Below are positions 34,257 to 43,831 of a DNA stretch of 64,000 bases, piece after piece. A program made the position numbers and the translations under genes. The notes under the pieces are model-generated. The model was not told where the DNA came from, ran no database searches, and saw nothing but the letters and a program-made list of their open reading frames with translations. The stretch is from JADKHC01 sp047600805 (GTDB lineage Bacteria > Verrucomicrobiota > Verrucomicrobiia > Opitutales > Opitutaceae), in assembly GCA_047600805.1 (NCBI GenBank), contig JASGKG010000001.1, positions 372,001 to 436,000 on the forward strand, in the 5' to 3' direction. Every line of letters begins with the position of its first letter. Positions within the stretch are counted from its first letter, which is position 1.

Positions 34257-35557
34257 AACGCCCTTGGAAGGCAGCGTGCTTTGCGGCAGCGCTCACGTCG
34301 CTGCTCTTTGCGATCGTTTATAACCTTTGCAACCGGCTGACGTACATCCGGCCGGACGTCGGCGTCTGGGCTTTTCAATGGGAGCAACTGTGGCCGGTGG
34401 TGCCGATCATGATCGTGCCGTATTGGTCGATCGATGCGCTCTTCGTGCTGTCGCCGTTTCTTTGTCGAACCGAAGAAGAAGTCTCCGTTTTACGGTGTCG
34501 CATCGTTTTCGTAATTTGCGGCGGTGCGCTCGGATTCCTGCTGATTCCGCTGCGATTTGCGTTTCCACGTCCACATGTGGAGGGGGCGTTCGCGCCGTGG
34601 TTCGCGGCTTTGTATACGTTTGATTTTCCGCATAATTTATTCCCTTCGCTCCACATCGCGCTGCGAACGCTGCTGGCGCATCATTACGTGAAACACAGTC
34701 GGGGCGTCCTTCGTTCGGTGGCTCACGGCTGGTTTAGCCTCATCGGGATTTCTACGTTGCTCACCTGGCAACATCATCTCGTCGACGTACTCGGTGGATT
34801 TTGGCTGGCGGGGATTGCGTTGCATCTTTTCGGCTCTGAAGAGCCATCTCAGCCGCGAGCTCGAAATCGAACAGTGGCGGGGTTCTATGCGATCGGCGCG
34901 ATCGTTTGCACTCAGCTGGCGAGGCTCTCCTGGCCATGGACCTTTGTGTTTGTCTGGCCGGCTTTCGCGCTGGGGACAGCTGCGTATTGCTACCTAGGGC
35001 ATGGTTCGTTCTATCGTAAGAAAGAAGGCCTGCTTACGTTTTTAACGAAGTTGTTTTTCGCACCGTTGATCGCAGGACAATGGGCCTCGTGGTGGTATTA
35101 CCGCCGGCAGTCCGCGGCTTGGGATCGGTTAACTCCTCGCGTGTGGCTCGGCTCGGTGTTGACCGAAGGGGAAGCCGAAAAGGCGGTAGCTGAAGGAGTG
35201 ACCGCGGTCTTGGACATGACGACTGAGTTCTCACGTCCTCGGGCGTTTTCGAAGATCCGCTATCTCAACGTGCCGGTTTTAGACTTAACCGCTCCCAGTA
35301 TCCAGCAGTTCAACGAGGCGGCGGCGTTTATTGGGCGGGAATCGGCGGAGGGCGTGGTCTATGTTCACTGCAAGGCCGGATACTCGCGGACGGCAGGCGC
35401 GGCGGCCGCTTGGTTGTTGGCCACCGGACGAGCAAAGAGCGCCGAAGACGCGTTTGCCCAGCTTCGGGCCGTGCGTCCGAAAATTGTTGTTCGGCCGGAG
35501 ATACGCGAAGGACTCGCCGCCGGAAAAATCGAGAGTTCGGCTACTGCGGCGTGCTGA
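34253..35557 (+). CDS. PAP2-like membrane domain fused to dual-specificity phosphatase
   Basis: The 434-residue protein has an N-terminal membrane domain of about six helices with PAP2-like motifs (FPSLHIALRTLL, then WQHHLVDVLGG). A C-terminal cytoplasmic phosphatase domain follows, with the Cys-x5-Arg loop VHCKAGYSRTAGA (about residues 365-378). Both parts remove phosphate, probably from lipid phosphates. It is translationally coupled to the hydrolase-methyltransferase. Its last 17 bases overlap the end of the CDP-alcohol transferase gene on the other strand, so the two operons meet tail to tail. Confidence 0.88.
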   Translation: MKRPWKAACFAAALTSLLFAIVYNLCNRLTYIRPDVGVWAFQWEQLWPVVPIMIVPYWSIDALFVLSPFLCRTEEEVSVLRCRIVFVICGGALGFLLIPLRFAFPRPHVEGAFAPWFAALYTFDFPHNLFPSLHIALRTLLAHHYVKHSRGVLRSVAHGWFSLIGISTLLTWQHHLVDVLGGFWLAGIALHLFGSEEPSQPRARNRTVAGFYAIGAIVCTQLARLSWPWTFVFVWPAFALGTAAYCYLGHGSFYRKKEGLLTFLTKLFFAPLIAGQWASWWYYRRQSAAWDRLTPRVWLGSVLTEGEAEKAVAEGVTAVLDMTTEFSRPRAFSKIRYLNVPVLDLTAPSIQQFNEAAAFIGRESAEGVVYVHCKAGYSRTAGAAAAWLLATGRAKSAEDAFAQLRAVRPKIVVRPEIREGLAAGKIESSATAAC

Positions 35558-36149
35558 CCAAGGCGCGGCGTGCGCGATTAAAAATCGTCAGCGTCAGCAG
35601 CACGGCCAGACCGACCTGAACGCAAAGCAGCCACGTCCCTGCCGGAATGCCTAAACCGAGCAGAAGGCCTAAAAGCCCGAAAACGAACGCGCGGTCGCTT
35701 TTCCCCATTGGGCCGTCGTAGCGGCGGGTTGCTCCGATCTGAATCGCGACGACGCCGGTCATTTCGCTGATGATCGCGAAGATCGTGCAAACGACAATCC
35801 AAGGTGCGGAGAAACCGGGAACGAGCGCGAGCGGAAGATAAAGTGTAGTGTCGGCCACGACATCACCGATTTCATTCAGCACGGCGCCGAGTCGGGACTT
35901 CATGTTGTGTTCGCGCGCCAGCATGCCGTCGATCGCGTTGAGCGCCATGCGGAAAAATAGGAAGCCCGGCAGCACGAGCAACGGCCAACGTTCCGCTGGG
36001 AAAAACGCGATGCATGCACCTACGGCACCGGAGAGCAACGCTGCCGCCACGGTCACCTGATTGGCTGTCACGCCCGCCGCTGCGAGGCTGCGGGTGATCG
36101 GACGCAAGAGATTTTGGAACGCCGGCTTGATGTCGTAGATCGAAGGCAT
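35541..36149 (-). CDS. CDP-alcohol phosphatidyltransferase family protein
   Basis: The 202-residue membrane protein carries the family signature in the form N-A-I-DGMLAR, eight residues, G-AVL-N-EIG-D. The usual motif has D at the first and the third acidic places; here both are Asn, so two metal ligands differ. This pattern could mark a subfamily, since the rest of the motif is intact. These enzymes join CDP-diacylglycerol to an alcohol. The chosen ATG at 36149 starts MPSIYDIKPAF; the longer frame is inside the upstream gene. It follows CdsA by 8 bp. Confidence 0.85.
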   Translation of the reverse strand: MPSIYDIKPAFQNLLRPITRSLAAAGVTANQVTVAAALLSGAVGACIAFFPAERWPLLVLPGFLFFRMALNAIDGMLAREHNMKSRLGAVLNEIGDVVADTTLYLPLALVPGFSAPWIVVCTIFAIISEMTGVVAIQIGATRRYDGPMGKSDRAFVFGLLGLLLGLGIPAGTWLLCVQVGLAVLLTLTIFNRARRALVSTPQ

Positions 36150-36157
36150 GGTTCGGG

Positions 36158-37096
36158 TCAGGTGAACAGATAGCGGACGAGATGGAAAAAGATCGGGGCA
36201 GCAAAACAGAGCGAGTCGATGCGATCCATGACTCCACCGTGCCCTTCGATCATCGAGCCGTAGTCCTTCACGCCGCGGTCGCGTTTGATTGCCGACATCA
36301 CGAGCCCGCCGAAAAAGCCCATCAACGTGATGAGAAACGAAAGCGCTGCGGCCTGCCACCACGTGAAGGGCGTCGCCCACCACAGCGCCGTGCCGATACC
36401 CGTGGCCGAAAGGACGCCGCCCCAGAAGCCTTCGACGGTTTTGTTCGGGCTGATCGTGGGTATGATTTTGTGCTTACCCAGGAGCTTGCCCCAAACGTAT
36501 TGCAGCACATCGCTGATCTGTACGACCAAGACGAAGAAGAGCATCAGCTTCGAGTTCTGCCCTTCATAGCCGGCGATCCTCAACGTGAGCAGGGCAGGAA
36601 TGTGGCTGACGCAGAATACGCAAACCATGAGCGCCCATTGAATCTTTGAGGTTCGCTCGAGGAAATGTTCGCTGTCGCCGGCCAGCGCACTGCGCGTCGG
36701 CACGAGAATGAAGGCGTAAACAGGGATCAGGATGGAGAAGAGGCCATACCACTCCATACCGACCAAATAATATTGAAGCGGCGTGATGACGAAGAACGTC
36801 CAAAACAGCGTTCGGTGGTCGCCGGTCCGCGTCGGCGTGAGCGTGATGAATTCACGCAACGCAAGGAAAGAGATGACGCCGAATAAGATGACAGAGCCAA
36901 CGAGTCCCCCTGCCAGCGCGATGCCGAAAATCGCCACCATGGCCCACCAGGCTTTTACGCGCGCGTCGAGATTGGCGACGACGGCGTTGGGCTGGCCGGC
37001 CGATTTTCTTTTGATGAAAAACGTGATGATCGAAGCAGTGGCGAGCAGTCCGACGATGCCGCCCAGGAGCCAGAGAAGTTCGCGGTCGAGTTTCAT
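36158..37096 (-). CDS. cdsA: Phosphatidate cytidylyltransferase
   Basis: The 312-residue integral membrane protein has about eight helices and the C-terminal CdsA signature SAIKRDRGVKDYGSMIEGHG, followed by GVMDRID. It makes CDP-diacylglycerol from phosphatidate and CTP. The gene starts inside the stop of the plsC-like gene (ATGA) and is followed at 8 bp by the CDP-alcohol transferase, giving a coherent acyltransferase to CDP-DAG to phospholipid series. Confidence 0.94.
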   Translation of the reverse strand: MKLDRELLWLLGGIVGLLATASIITFFIKRKSAGQPNAVVANLDARVKAWWAMVAIFGIALAGGLVGSVILFGVISFLALREFITLTPTRTGDHRTLFWTFFVITPLQYYLVGMEWYGLFSILIPVYAFILVPTRSALAGDSEHFLERTSKIQWALMVCVFCVSHIPALLTLRIAGYEGQNSKLMLFFVLVVQISDVLQYVWGKLLGKHKIIPTISPNKTVEGFWGGVLSATGIGTALWWATPFTWWQAAALSFLITLMGFFGGLVMSAIKRDRGVKDYGSMIEGHGGVMDRIDSLCFAAPIFFHLVRYLFT

Positions 37097-37695
37097 GTTT
37101 GTTGCGAGAGAGCGAGGATGGCGCGCCGCGCCCGTTGGAGAAATTCAGACTTGGGTTCGTCGGGCTGGAGGTGAAGCGGTTCTCCGATCGAAAGGCTGCC
37201 CAACAGCGGGACCGGCAGGAATTCGCCTTTCGGGAGGATGCGGCTTAGATCTTGAAGGTAGATCGGCACGAGAGGGATTTCGGGACGAGCTTTGGCGAGG
37301 TGGTGGAGCCCCGATTTAAACTCGTGGATTTTGCCGTCGAGACTGCGCGTGCCCTCCGGGAAAACAATCAAGGAGTCTCCCTGCTGCAGAGCAGCGACCA
37401 TTGTTTCGAGTGGATTGTTGGCGACGGTCAGGTTTTGCCGCTCGATCAAAACGGAGCGAAAGAAGTCCCTCGCCAGCCACCTGCGAAAACGCGAGCGATC
37501 CCAGTAGTCTTTCGCCGCGACCGGCCGCGCTTTTAATCGGACCGGTTGGGGCAGGGCGGCCCAGATCGTTGCAAAGTCTAGATGGCTGGAGTGGTTGGCG
37601 AAATAGATCGCTTGTCCGGTGGGAAGTCTTTCCGCAGGTACCAACTTTATTCCACAGACTACGCGAATGAACCAGGCGGCGAAGTCTTTGTTCAT
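37093..37695 (-). CDS. Lysophospholipid acyltransferase (PlsC family)
   Basis: The 200-residue protein has the acyltransferase motifs NHSSHLDF (catalytic His and Asp), a middle R-x-N-like region, FPEGTRSLDG, and a late P-LVPIYL strand. It moves an acyl chain to lysophosphatidate or a related lipid. It is short for PlsC but complete in motifs. It is the first gene of the acyltransferase-cdsA-CDP-alcohol operon. Confidence 0.92.
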   Translation of the reverse strand: MNKDFAAWFIRVVCGIKLVPAERLPTGQAIYFANHSSHLDFATIWAALPQPVRLKARPVAAKDYWDRSRFRRWLARDFFRSVLIERQNLTVANNPLETMVAALQQGDSLIVFPEGTRSLDGKIHEFKSGLHHLAKARPEIPLVPIYLQDLSRILPKGEFLPVPLLGSLSIGEPLHLQPDEPKSEFLQRARRAILALSQQT

Positions 37696-37759
37696 GGTTG
37701 AAGCTTGCTCCTTGTGCCGGAGCCGCTTTCGGGTGTCAAACGCCTGGTGGCGCCTGCTT

Positions 37760-39118
37760 TCAAACCTGGTACTGCTGCAGCGGGACTGGGTCGAGGATCT
37801 TGGTCTTGGGGAGCTGTTTGGCTAATTCTTGGGCGAACCAGGCGCGGGCTTCGGGATCGCCATGCGTTAAGACGATGCTGCGCGGCGTGGCTTGCACGGC
37901 AAACTCGAGCAGTTCTTCGCGGTCGGCATGGCCGCTCAATTCGAAGCGTTCGATGTGCGCCTTGATCTTGGTTTTCACGTTGGCGGCGGTGAAGAGGAAC
38001 GAATCGCCCGGCTTGCTCGCGAGCAATTGGCCGCCCGGAGTGTCGGGGTCGCAGTAGCCGACGAAGCCGATGGTGTTGTTGGCGTGGCCGGCGAGGCCCG
38101 AGGCGAGCACGTAGGACGGCGTGCGTTCAACGACCATGCCGGAGCTGATGATGTAGAGCGCGTTTTGTTTTGGATCTTCGCCTGGGTTAAGCTTTCGCGG
38201 CGTGGGTTTGATCTTCAGCTCCTTGATGATGCTGCGCGTAAAGCTGCCGTGCTTAAGTTTGCGGGTGATTTCGTCGAAGTAGTCCGCGAGATCCATGCCG
38301 AGGCCGGACGCGTAGATCGGGCACTCGACGAGTTTGCCGAATTTTCGCGCGTCGTGAACGATCGCGAGAATTTCCTGCATGCGGCCGAGCGCGAACGTGG
38401 GAATGAGATATGAGCCGCCGCGTTGAATCGTGGCGTTGATGCTGTCGATGAGTCGGCTCACCTCGGCGATGCGCGATTTGTTGGCGGGGCGTTCGGTGAT
38501 GCCGCGCGTCGTCTCGGTGATGACGGTGTCGAAGTGCCCGGCGGGGAATTTCGCGCCGGTCAGCGTGCGCTGGTTTTCGAACAAAACGTCGCCCGTGATG
38601 AAAATGCCGCGATGCTTATAGTGCAGTTCCACCGCGGCCGCTCCGGTCACGTGGCCTGCGGGATGGAGAACGATTTCAACCTCGTCCTTATCGCCGCGGA
38701 AGCGCTTGGCCGCGCGAAACGGCAGCCCGGTAAAACGTTTTGCGCAACGCTCGACCTCTTCGTGCGTGAAAAGTGGATACTCCGGAATATTCTCCTCCTC
38801 GCGCTGCCGGGTCATGACGTTGACGGAGTTGTGCAGCATGCGCTCGATCAGCATTTGGCTGGCCTGACTCATGATCACGGCCGCTTCAGGATGTTCGCGC
38901 ATCGCGAGCGGCAGGCTGCCAATGTGATCCAGATGGCAGTGCGTGATGATGATCAGATCAAGACGAAGACCGCGAATCGGGCCGAGGTCGGGTGCGGCTA
39001 ACCGGCCGGTTTTCTTCGGGTGCAGACCGCTGTCCACCAGAATGTTGAGATCGCCGAGTTGGAGAAAGTGTGAGTTGGCGCCGATGCCGCCGTCTCGATT
39101 GAGATCAATAAGCTTCAT
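37760..39118 (-). CDS. Beta-CASP metallo-beta-lactamase RNA-processing nuclease
   Basis: The 452-residue protein has the metallo-beta-lactamase motif THCHLDHIG, and later metal ligands in HPAGHVTGA and GDVLFENQ. A beta-CASP insert follows (ETTRGITERP, SYLIPTFALGRMQEIL) and a C-terminal SGHADREEL and LTHGDPEA. This is the CPSF-73-like family of RNA-cleaving enzymes found in many bacteria. The ATG at 39118 begins MKLIDLNRDGG. Confidence 0.92.
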   Translation of the reverse strand: MKLIDLNRDGGIGANSHFLQLGDLNILVDSGLHPKKTGRLAAPDLGPIRGLRLDLIIITHCHLDHIGSLPLAMREHPEAAVIMSQASQMLIERMLHNSVNVMTRQREEENIPEYPLFTHEEVERCAKRFTGLPFRAAKRFRGDKDEVEIVLHPAGHVTGAAAVELHYKHRGIFITGDVLFENQRTLTGAKFPAGHFDTVITETTRGITERPANKSRIAEVSRLIDSINATIQRGGSYLIPTFALGRMQEILAIVHDARKFGKLVECPIYASGLGMDLADYFDEITRKLKHGSFTRSIIKELKIKPTPRKLNPGEDPKQNALYIISSGMVVERTPSYVLASGLAGHANNTIGFVGYCDPDTPGGQLLASKPGDSFLFTAANVKTKIKAHIERFELSGHADREELLEFAVQATPRSIVLTHGDPEARAWFAQELAKQLPKTKILDPVPLQQYQV

Positions 39119-39176
39119 GCTGCAATCGGGCAGCAAGAGGCAGAGCGCCGGGCGCCGCAAGCGCAAGATTCATGCA

Positions 39177-39569
39177 TCAGTTGGGTAAGTTGCGCGGTAT
39201 CTGCATGTCGAACGGCGGAAGAACCACGTGTATCCGGTTACCGAATTCATCGACACCGTGGAAACTTCCGAGGGCTCGCGCGTCCGTGGCCGTAACGTGG
39301 TAGCTGTTGTAGGAAAATTGTTCCCCGGGCTCGAGTCGCGGTGTTTCTCCGACGATTTTGTCGCCTTCAACCACCAGATGGTCGCCGTCGCTGTGTTGGA
39401 TGACCCATTTGCGGCCGAGCAAGGTCACGATGCGATCGGAGCCGTTTTGAATCGTAATAAAATAGACGAACGCGTGCGGTTTGTCTGCGGGCAGAGTCAT
39501 GCCGCCGTGGTGATAGACCAGTTTGTCGAGCTTGGCGGTGAGGCCGGGGAGTGGCACGGAGGATGACAT
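39177..39569 (-). CDS. apaG: ApaG-like protein
   Basis: The 130-residue protein is an ApaG/F-box-associated beta fold: HAFVYFITIQNGS, then VTLLGRKWVIQHSDG, EGDKIVGETPRLEPGEQFSY and a final strand with PPFDMQIP. Its biochemical role in bacteria is not settled; it has been linked to divalent-metal resistance. It is 58 bp upstream of the beta-CASP gene on the same strand. Confidence 0.93.
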   Translation of the reverse strand: MSSSVPLPGLTAKLDKLVYHHGGMTLPADKPHAFVYFITIQNGSDRIVTLLGRKWVIQHSDGDHLVVEGDKIVGETPRLEPGEQFSYNSYHVTATDARALGSFHGVDEFGNRIHVVLPPFDMQIPRNLPN

Positions 39570-39699
39570 CTACCGCCGGAAGGAATACAGGGGGTGGGGC
39601 TTTGCAACTGGAAGTTGGATCGGCTAAGAATCACCAGCGGGTTCGCGCTTCCGATAAAAGCAGTTGCGACGAACCGTCTTGTGCCAACCGTGGAGGCTG

Positions 39700-40428
39700 A
39701 TGACTTGGAGCGACTACGTCGGCGTGTTTTTGCTCGGCCTGACCGGCACTGGGCATTGCGTCGGCATGTGCGGAGCCTTCGCGCTCGTCGTCTCGGGCGG
39801 CGCGACGAGTTCCGCGGCGGTGTTTTGGCGTCATGGATTTTACCAACTCGGCAAGGCTACGTCGTACGCGTTTATCGGGCTGATTTTGTTGCTGGCGACG
39901 CGTTGGATCGCAGCGCAAACATCGCTCGTTTATTTTCAGAACGCGTTAGGTTTTTTGATCGGGCTCGCGATGATCGCGATGGGAGCGACCTACGCTTTTG
40001 AAATTCGCCTGCCCGCCAAAGCTCTCGCTTGGTGGCAGGGCGAGGCGGTTTGCGGAACCTTGGGCGGCGTTTTCGCGAAACCGTCCGCCCCGAAAAGCCT
40101 GCTGATCGGCTGGCTCAATGGTCTTCTACCGTGCGGGTTGAGCCTGATGGCACTGCTGGCGCTGGTGAACACCGGCTCGACGGTCGGCGTGCTCACGGGA
40201 GCTTATGTTTTCGGTCTGGCGACGATGCCTGGGTTGCTCGCGGTCGCATTGTTAGGGCAAAAGTTCGGCGCGACACCGCGTCGCTGGCTCGTTCGCGTCG
40301 GTGGTGTGGCTCTGATTTTATTTGGTTTGCTTACGCTCGTCCGCGGCGTGCCGGCTGTGCACGTCTGGATGCATCAGCACCTGATGTTTGGCGGAGCTGA
40401 AGCGAGCGGACCTGAGTTTTGCCACTAG
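39700..40428 (+). CDS. SafE/TauE-like membrane protein with CxxxC metal motif
   Basis: The 242-residue membrane protein has about six helices. It begins with GLTGTGHCVGMCGAFAL, the G-x-x-HCxGMC motif of the DsbD_2/SafE-like family, which often sits with cytochrome oxidase maturation genes and is thought to handle copper or thiol transfer. A second motif is NGLLPCGLSLMAL. No oxidase gene is adjacent. The ATG at 39700 is preferred over the open frame from 39664. Confidence 0.85.
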   Translation: MTWSDYVGVFLLGLTGTGHCVGMCGAFALVVSGGATSSAAVFWRHGFYQLGKATSYAFIGLILLLATRWIAAQTSLVYFQNALGFLIGLAMIAMGATYAFEIRLPAKALAWWQGEAVCGTLGGVFAKPSAPKSLLIGWLNGLLPCGLSLMALLALVNTGSTVGVLTGAYVFGLATMPGLLAVALLGQKFGATPRRWLVRVGGVALILFGLLTLVRGVPAVHVWMHQHLMFGGAEASGPEFCH

Positions 40429-40500
40429 ATTTGATTCCGTGCGGGTGCGTATTCAGAAACGTCGATGGGCGAACCTGAGGCTATCGCCACGTTTTCAGGA

Positions 40501-43500
40501 TCATTGCAGGTTGAGGAAAACGCGCGGGCCTTTGTTTTCTTTGGCGGGGCCGCTGCTCTGACCGAGGAAGAGACGATCGGGTGAAATTTTGCCGATGTTG
40601 ATCAAGTAATCGCGCACCACCTCCGCGCGTCGTGCGGCCAGGGCGCGCAGATCGTTGTCGTCGATCGCCATCGTCTCGGCGAGTCGGCCCGTCATCTCCT
40701 CAAGCGGCAGACCGGCGGCTGCTGCTGCGGCCACGGCTTTCTGGTGTTCGGCGGCGAGACGTTCGTTTTCGCGCTTTGCGGCCAGTTTCTCGCGCTGGGC
40801 GCGAAATGTGATCCAGTTGACCACACGTTTAAAGAATCCGGCTTTGGGCGGAGGAGGCGGCGCGGCGATTGCGGGTGGCGGAGGAAGCGGGGTGCCGAAC
40901 TTTGTGCCAGGTGGAAATTTCGCATCGAAAAGTTTTTTAACCATCGCGGCGTGCTCCTCTGGAGCGATCACGAGCTGTTCGGGCGGCGGAATATTGGGCG
41001 TGGCCGCATGGCGCGCTTCCCAAATTTGCCGTCGTACGTAGTCGGCAAACTTCTGCGATTTCACTGCGTAGGCGTCGGCGGCGTCATCGTAACTACCTTC
41101 CAGACTGACGCTCAGACCGGGGCGGTTGGTGAGCGCCTTTATCATGGTTTCCAGCTTTGGCTTTTCCGTTTCCACGAGGTCGCTGGTTCCGGGTTTGAAT
41201 TCCTGATAGGCCAGTTCCTCTCCGCCGCCGCCGAACATTGAGCCGATGAGGGAAAAGGGCGAGACGGCCGCTTTCGTGAGCAAATTCACAATCACGCGCA
41301 TCACGACTTTCCCTACGCGGAAACTCGGATCGTCGAGGCTGCCTTGCACCGGCAGGTCGATGACGATTTTGCCGTCGAGGTCCTTGAGCAGGGCAATGCC
41401 CAGGCGCACGGGGAGGCTGGTGGCGTCAGGGCTGTTGGTGGCGGCGCCGAAGGTGAATTGGTGAAGCGTGACGAGGTTAGTCGTATCGAGCTTCGTGCCG
41501 TCGAGAATGACCTTGGTGTCGACCTGCAATTTCCCGCGGGCCAGTTGGTAGCCGGCGAATTTGCCGGTGTACGGACTGATCGGCAAAAGGTCGACGTTTT
41601 TGAAGTCGACCTTGAGATCGACGAACTTGTGCGCGCCGAGCGGGTCGAGTTTGCCTGAAATGGCAACGGGGCCGACTCCATCGACGGTTCCTTTCAGATC
41701 GACATCCGCGCGGGTGAGATTTTCTGACGACAAGCCGGCAATGGTGCCGCCGAATTGAGTCATGGCCATTCGCACGTTTGGCTCTATGGAGTGGTCAGAG
41801 TAGCTGAAATCGCCGTTGGAAATCACCACGCGGCCGATTTCGATTTTCGGCAGCGCGGCGGAGGTCGCGGCAGGTGGCGGGGCAGTAGCTGCTGGCGTAG
41901 CGGTGGTTGGAGGTTCGGCTTGTGTCGTGGCACTGGTTTTTGCGAGAGAGGTGAGATTGATGGACTTGTCAGCGTTGACCAACACCCGGGCGTAAGGCGC
42001 GTTCACGTTGATTTCTTCGATCGAGGCGGTGAGTTGCGGCGCAGTGGCGGCCTTCATGTTGGTCAGCGTCAGGGACGAAAATCCGGCGAGATCCTCGTTG
42101 TGCGCACTGTCCACGAGGCCGAACTTATCGACGGCGATGTTGCCAGCAAAAGTGACAGCTGGCTGGCCATAGGGCAGCGTGAGCCGGACCGTGTTGTTTG
42201 TGGAAACGGTGCCTTGGGTGATGCGGGCGTTGACGAACTGTTCGATATACGGACTGAGCGGGAGAATCCCGAGTGCAGCCACTTCGGTTGTCAGCTCGGC
42301 GGTCAGTTCCGGCTTCAACGTGATTTTGCCTGCGACGTGAATCGTCCCTTCCGGTTCCCAAGAGAAGGCGAGGTCCAGCGGCATGGCTGCGGCTTCGGTG
42401 AGGGTGATATTTTTTAGCGAAAGCTGCAGGTTGTTGAGCGCGAGTTGGGCGGGACGAGGACCGGTTTCGTCAGTCACATCGATCGCAAAATCCTTCAACG
42501 CGAATTCGCCTACGCGGACGTCAGGCAGGTTGGGCGGAAAGAGTGGTTTTGGTGTCGTGGATGCGGGAGTCGCAGGCGAGGGTGCAGTGGTTGCGGTCGG
42601 ACTGGCCGTGGCGGACGTGTCCGGCTGCAGCATGTTGAGCAGGTTGATCGAGCCGTCTTTTGCGCGCCGCACGGTGAGGTGGCCCTTGGCGAGCGCCACG
42701 TGATCGACCGAGGCTTTGAGGGCTGTTGCGTCAGCCTGAATACCGTCGACCTCAAACGAGCCGAGTTCCACGGCGGATTGGGCGCCTTCACGTTCGACCA
42801 ACTTCAAATCGCGGAGCTGCATGCGGCCGTCGTTGAGTTTCATCGTGCGCTCGTTGCCAACGAGACGCGCCTCGTAGCGACCGCTGAGAGAAAGCTTGCC
42901 GTCGGTGAGATCGGCGCGCACGCGGTCCTCAAAATACGGTGTGTATTTTTTCAGAATGACATTCGCAATTTCGAACGAGCCTTTCGATTCGATCGGGTCG
43001 GCGGCGAGCGTACCGGTCCAGGCAAACTTTTCGCCGGCTTCTGTCACGGCTTCAAAATGATAGGGCGCACCGCGTGCACCTGCTGTGCGAAATTGAGTCA
43101 ACGTAAACGTGAGCGGTCCGACAACGGTCGCGAACGGTTGTCGGCGCGAGCGGTCGCTGAAATCCACGCGAGCTTGCCTGACGGCCAGGCGGTCTACGCG
43201 AACGGGACGAGGCGGCTTCGCAGCAGCGGTGGTTGGGGTTTTGGGAAGTGCGGTAAATTTCGCGAGCAGATCGGAAAAGTTGAAGGTGTTGTCCGCATTG
43301 ATCGCGACTGCGGCGTGAAAACCATCGAGTTCAATATCGCCCACGACCCAGTCGCCGGTGAGAGAGGCGAGGGCGCTGACATTCACATACAGCCGCTTCC
43401 AGCCGACTAACGAGCCGCGTGCGTCTTTTTCCAGAATATCGAAATTCTCCAGCGTAACGGAAAGCGCGAACGGGTTCATGCGCACTTTCCCGAGGTGAAC

Positions 43501-43644
43501 GGTGCGACCGAGTTCTGCGGAGAGCCGTTTTTCGGCCTGCGCTTTGACGATTGGCGGGAGTACAAAAAATCCGACAACGGCGTAGAGCCCCAAAAGAGCC
43601 GCGAGGGCCACTAACCAACCACGAGAGCGTCGTGAGAGTTTCAT
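40501..43644 (-). CDS. DUF748-domain protein (AsmA-like), with OmpA-like tail
   Basis: The 1047-residue protein has one N-terminal membrane helix (WLVALAALLGLYAVVGFFV) followed by repeated beta-rich DUF748 segments. Examples are NADNTFNFSDLLAKF, NADKSINLTSLAK and PFSLIGSMFGGGGEELAYQEF. Near the end are AARRAEVVRDYLINIGKI and RLFLGQSSG, which read like an OmpA-type motif. Such long AsmA-related proteins are thought to span the periplasm and help lipid traffic to the outer membrane. It is divergent from purH. Confidence 0.88.
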   Translation of the reverse strand: MKLSRRSRGWLVALAALLGLYAVVGFFVLPPIVKAQAEKRLSAELGRTVHLGKVRMNPFALSVTLENFDILEKDARGSLVGWKRLYVNVSALASLTGDWVVGDIELDGFHAAVAINADNTFNFSDLLAKFTALPKTPTTAAAKPPRPVRVDRLAVRQARVDFSDRSRRQPFATVVGPLTFTLTQFRTAGARGAPYHFEAVTEAGEKFAWTGTLAADPIESKGSFEIANVILKKYTPYFEDRVRADLTDGKLSLSGRYEARLVGNERTMKLNDGRMQLRDLKLVEREGAQSAVELGSFEVDGIQADATALKASVDHVALAKGHLTVRRAKDGSINLLNMLQPDTSATASPTATTAPSPATPASTTPKPLFPPNLPDVRVGEFALKDFAIDVTDETGPRPAQLALNNLQLSLKNITLTEAAAMPLDLAFSWEPEGTIHVAGKITLKPELTAELTTEVAALGILPLSPYIEQFVNARITQGTVSTNNTVRLTLPYGQPAVTFAGNIAVDKFGLVDSAHNEDLAGFSSLTLTNMKAATAPQLTASIEEINVNAPYARVLVNADKSINLTSLAKTSATTQAEPPTTATPAATAPPPAATSAALPKIEIGRVVISNGDFSYSDHSIEPNVRMAMTQFGGTIAGLSSENLTRADVDLKGTVDGVGPVAISGKLDPLGAHKFVDLKVDFKNVDLLPISPYTGKFAGYQLARGKLQVDTKVILDGTKLDTTNLVTLHQFTFGAATNSPDATSLPVRLGIALLKDLDGKIVIDLPVQGSLDDPSFRVGKVVMRVIVNLLTKAAVSPFSLIGSMFGGGGEELAYQEFKPGTSDLVETEKPKLETMIKALTNRPGLSVSLEGSYDDAADAYAVKSQKFADYVRRQIWEARHAATPNIPPPEQLVIAPEEHAAMVKKLFDAKFPPGTKFGTPLPPPPAIAAPPPPPKAGFFKRVVNWITFRAQREKLAAKRENERLAAEHQKAVAAAAAAGLPLEEMTGRLAETMAIDDNDLRALAARRAEVVRDYLINIGKISPDRLFLGQSSGPAKENKGPRVFLNLQ

Positions 43645-43831
43645 GGCTGATGGTATAACCCTAACCTACCAAGGCAACGTTTTGCTTAGGTACGGTGACG
43701 ACGGTTTTCTCGTGGCGTTGTATTTTGCGCGGTTCGTCGCCATTTCCCTCGTGGAGGTCGGATTAAACATCAGCCCTTTTGTTCTTAGACTTGCGCCGCG
43801 CATGAACCTTTTTGACGTTAACGCCTTCAAT

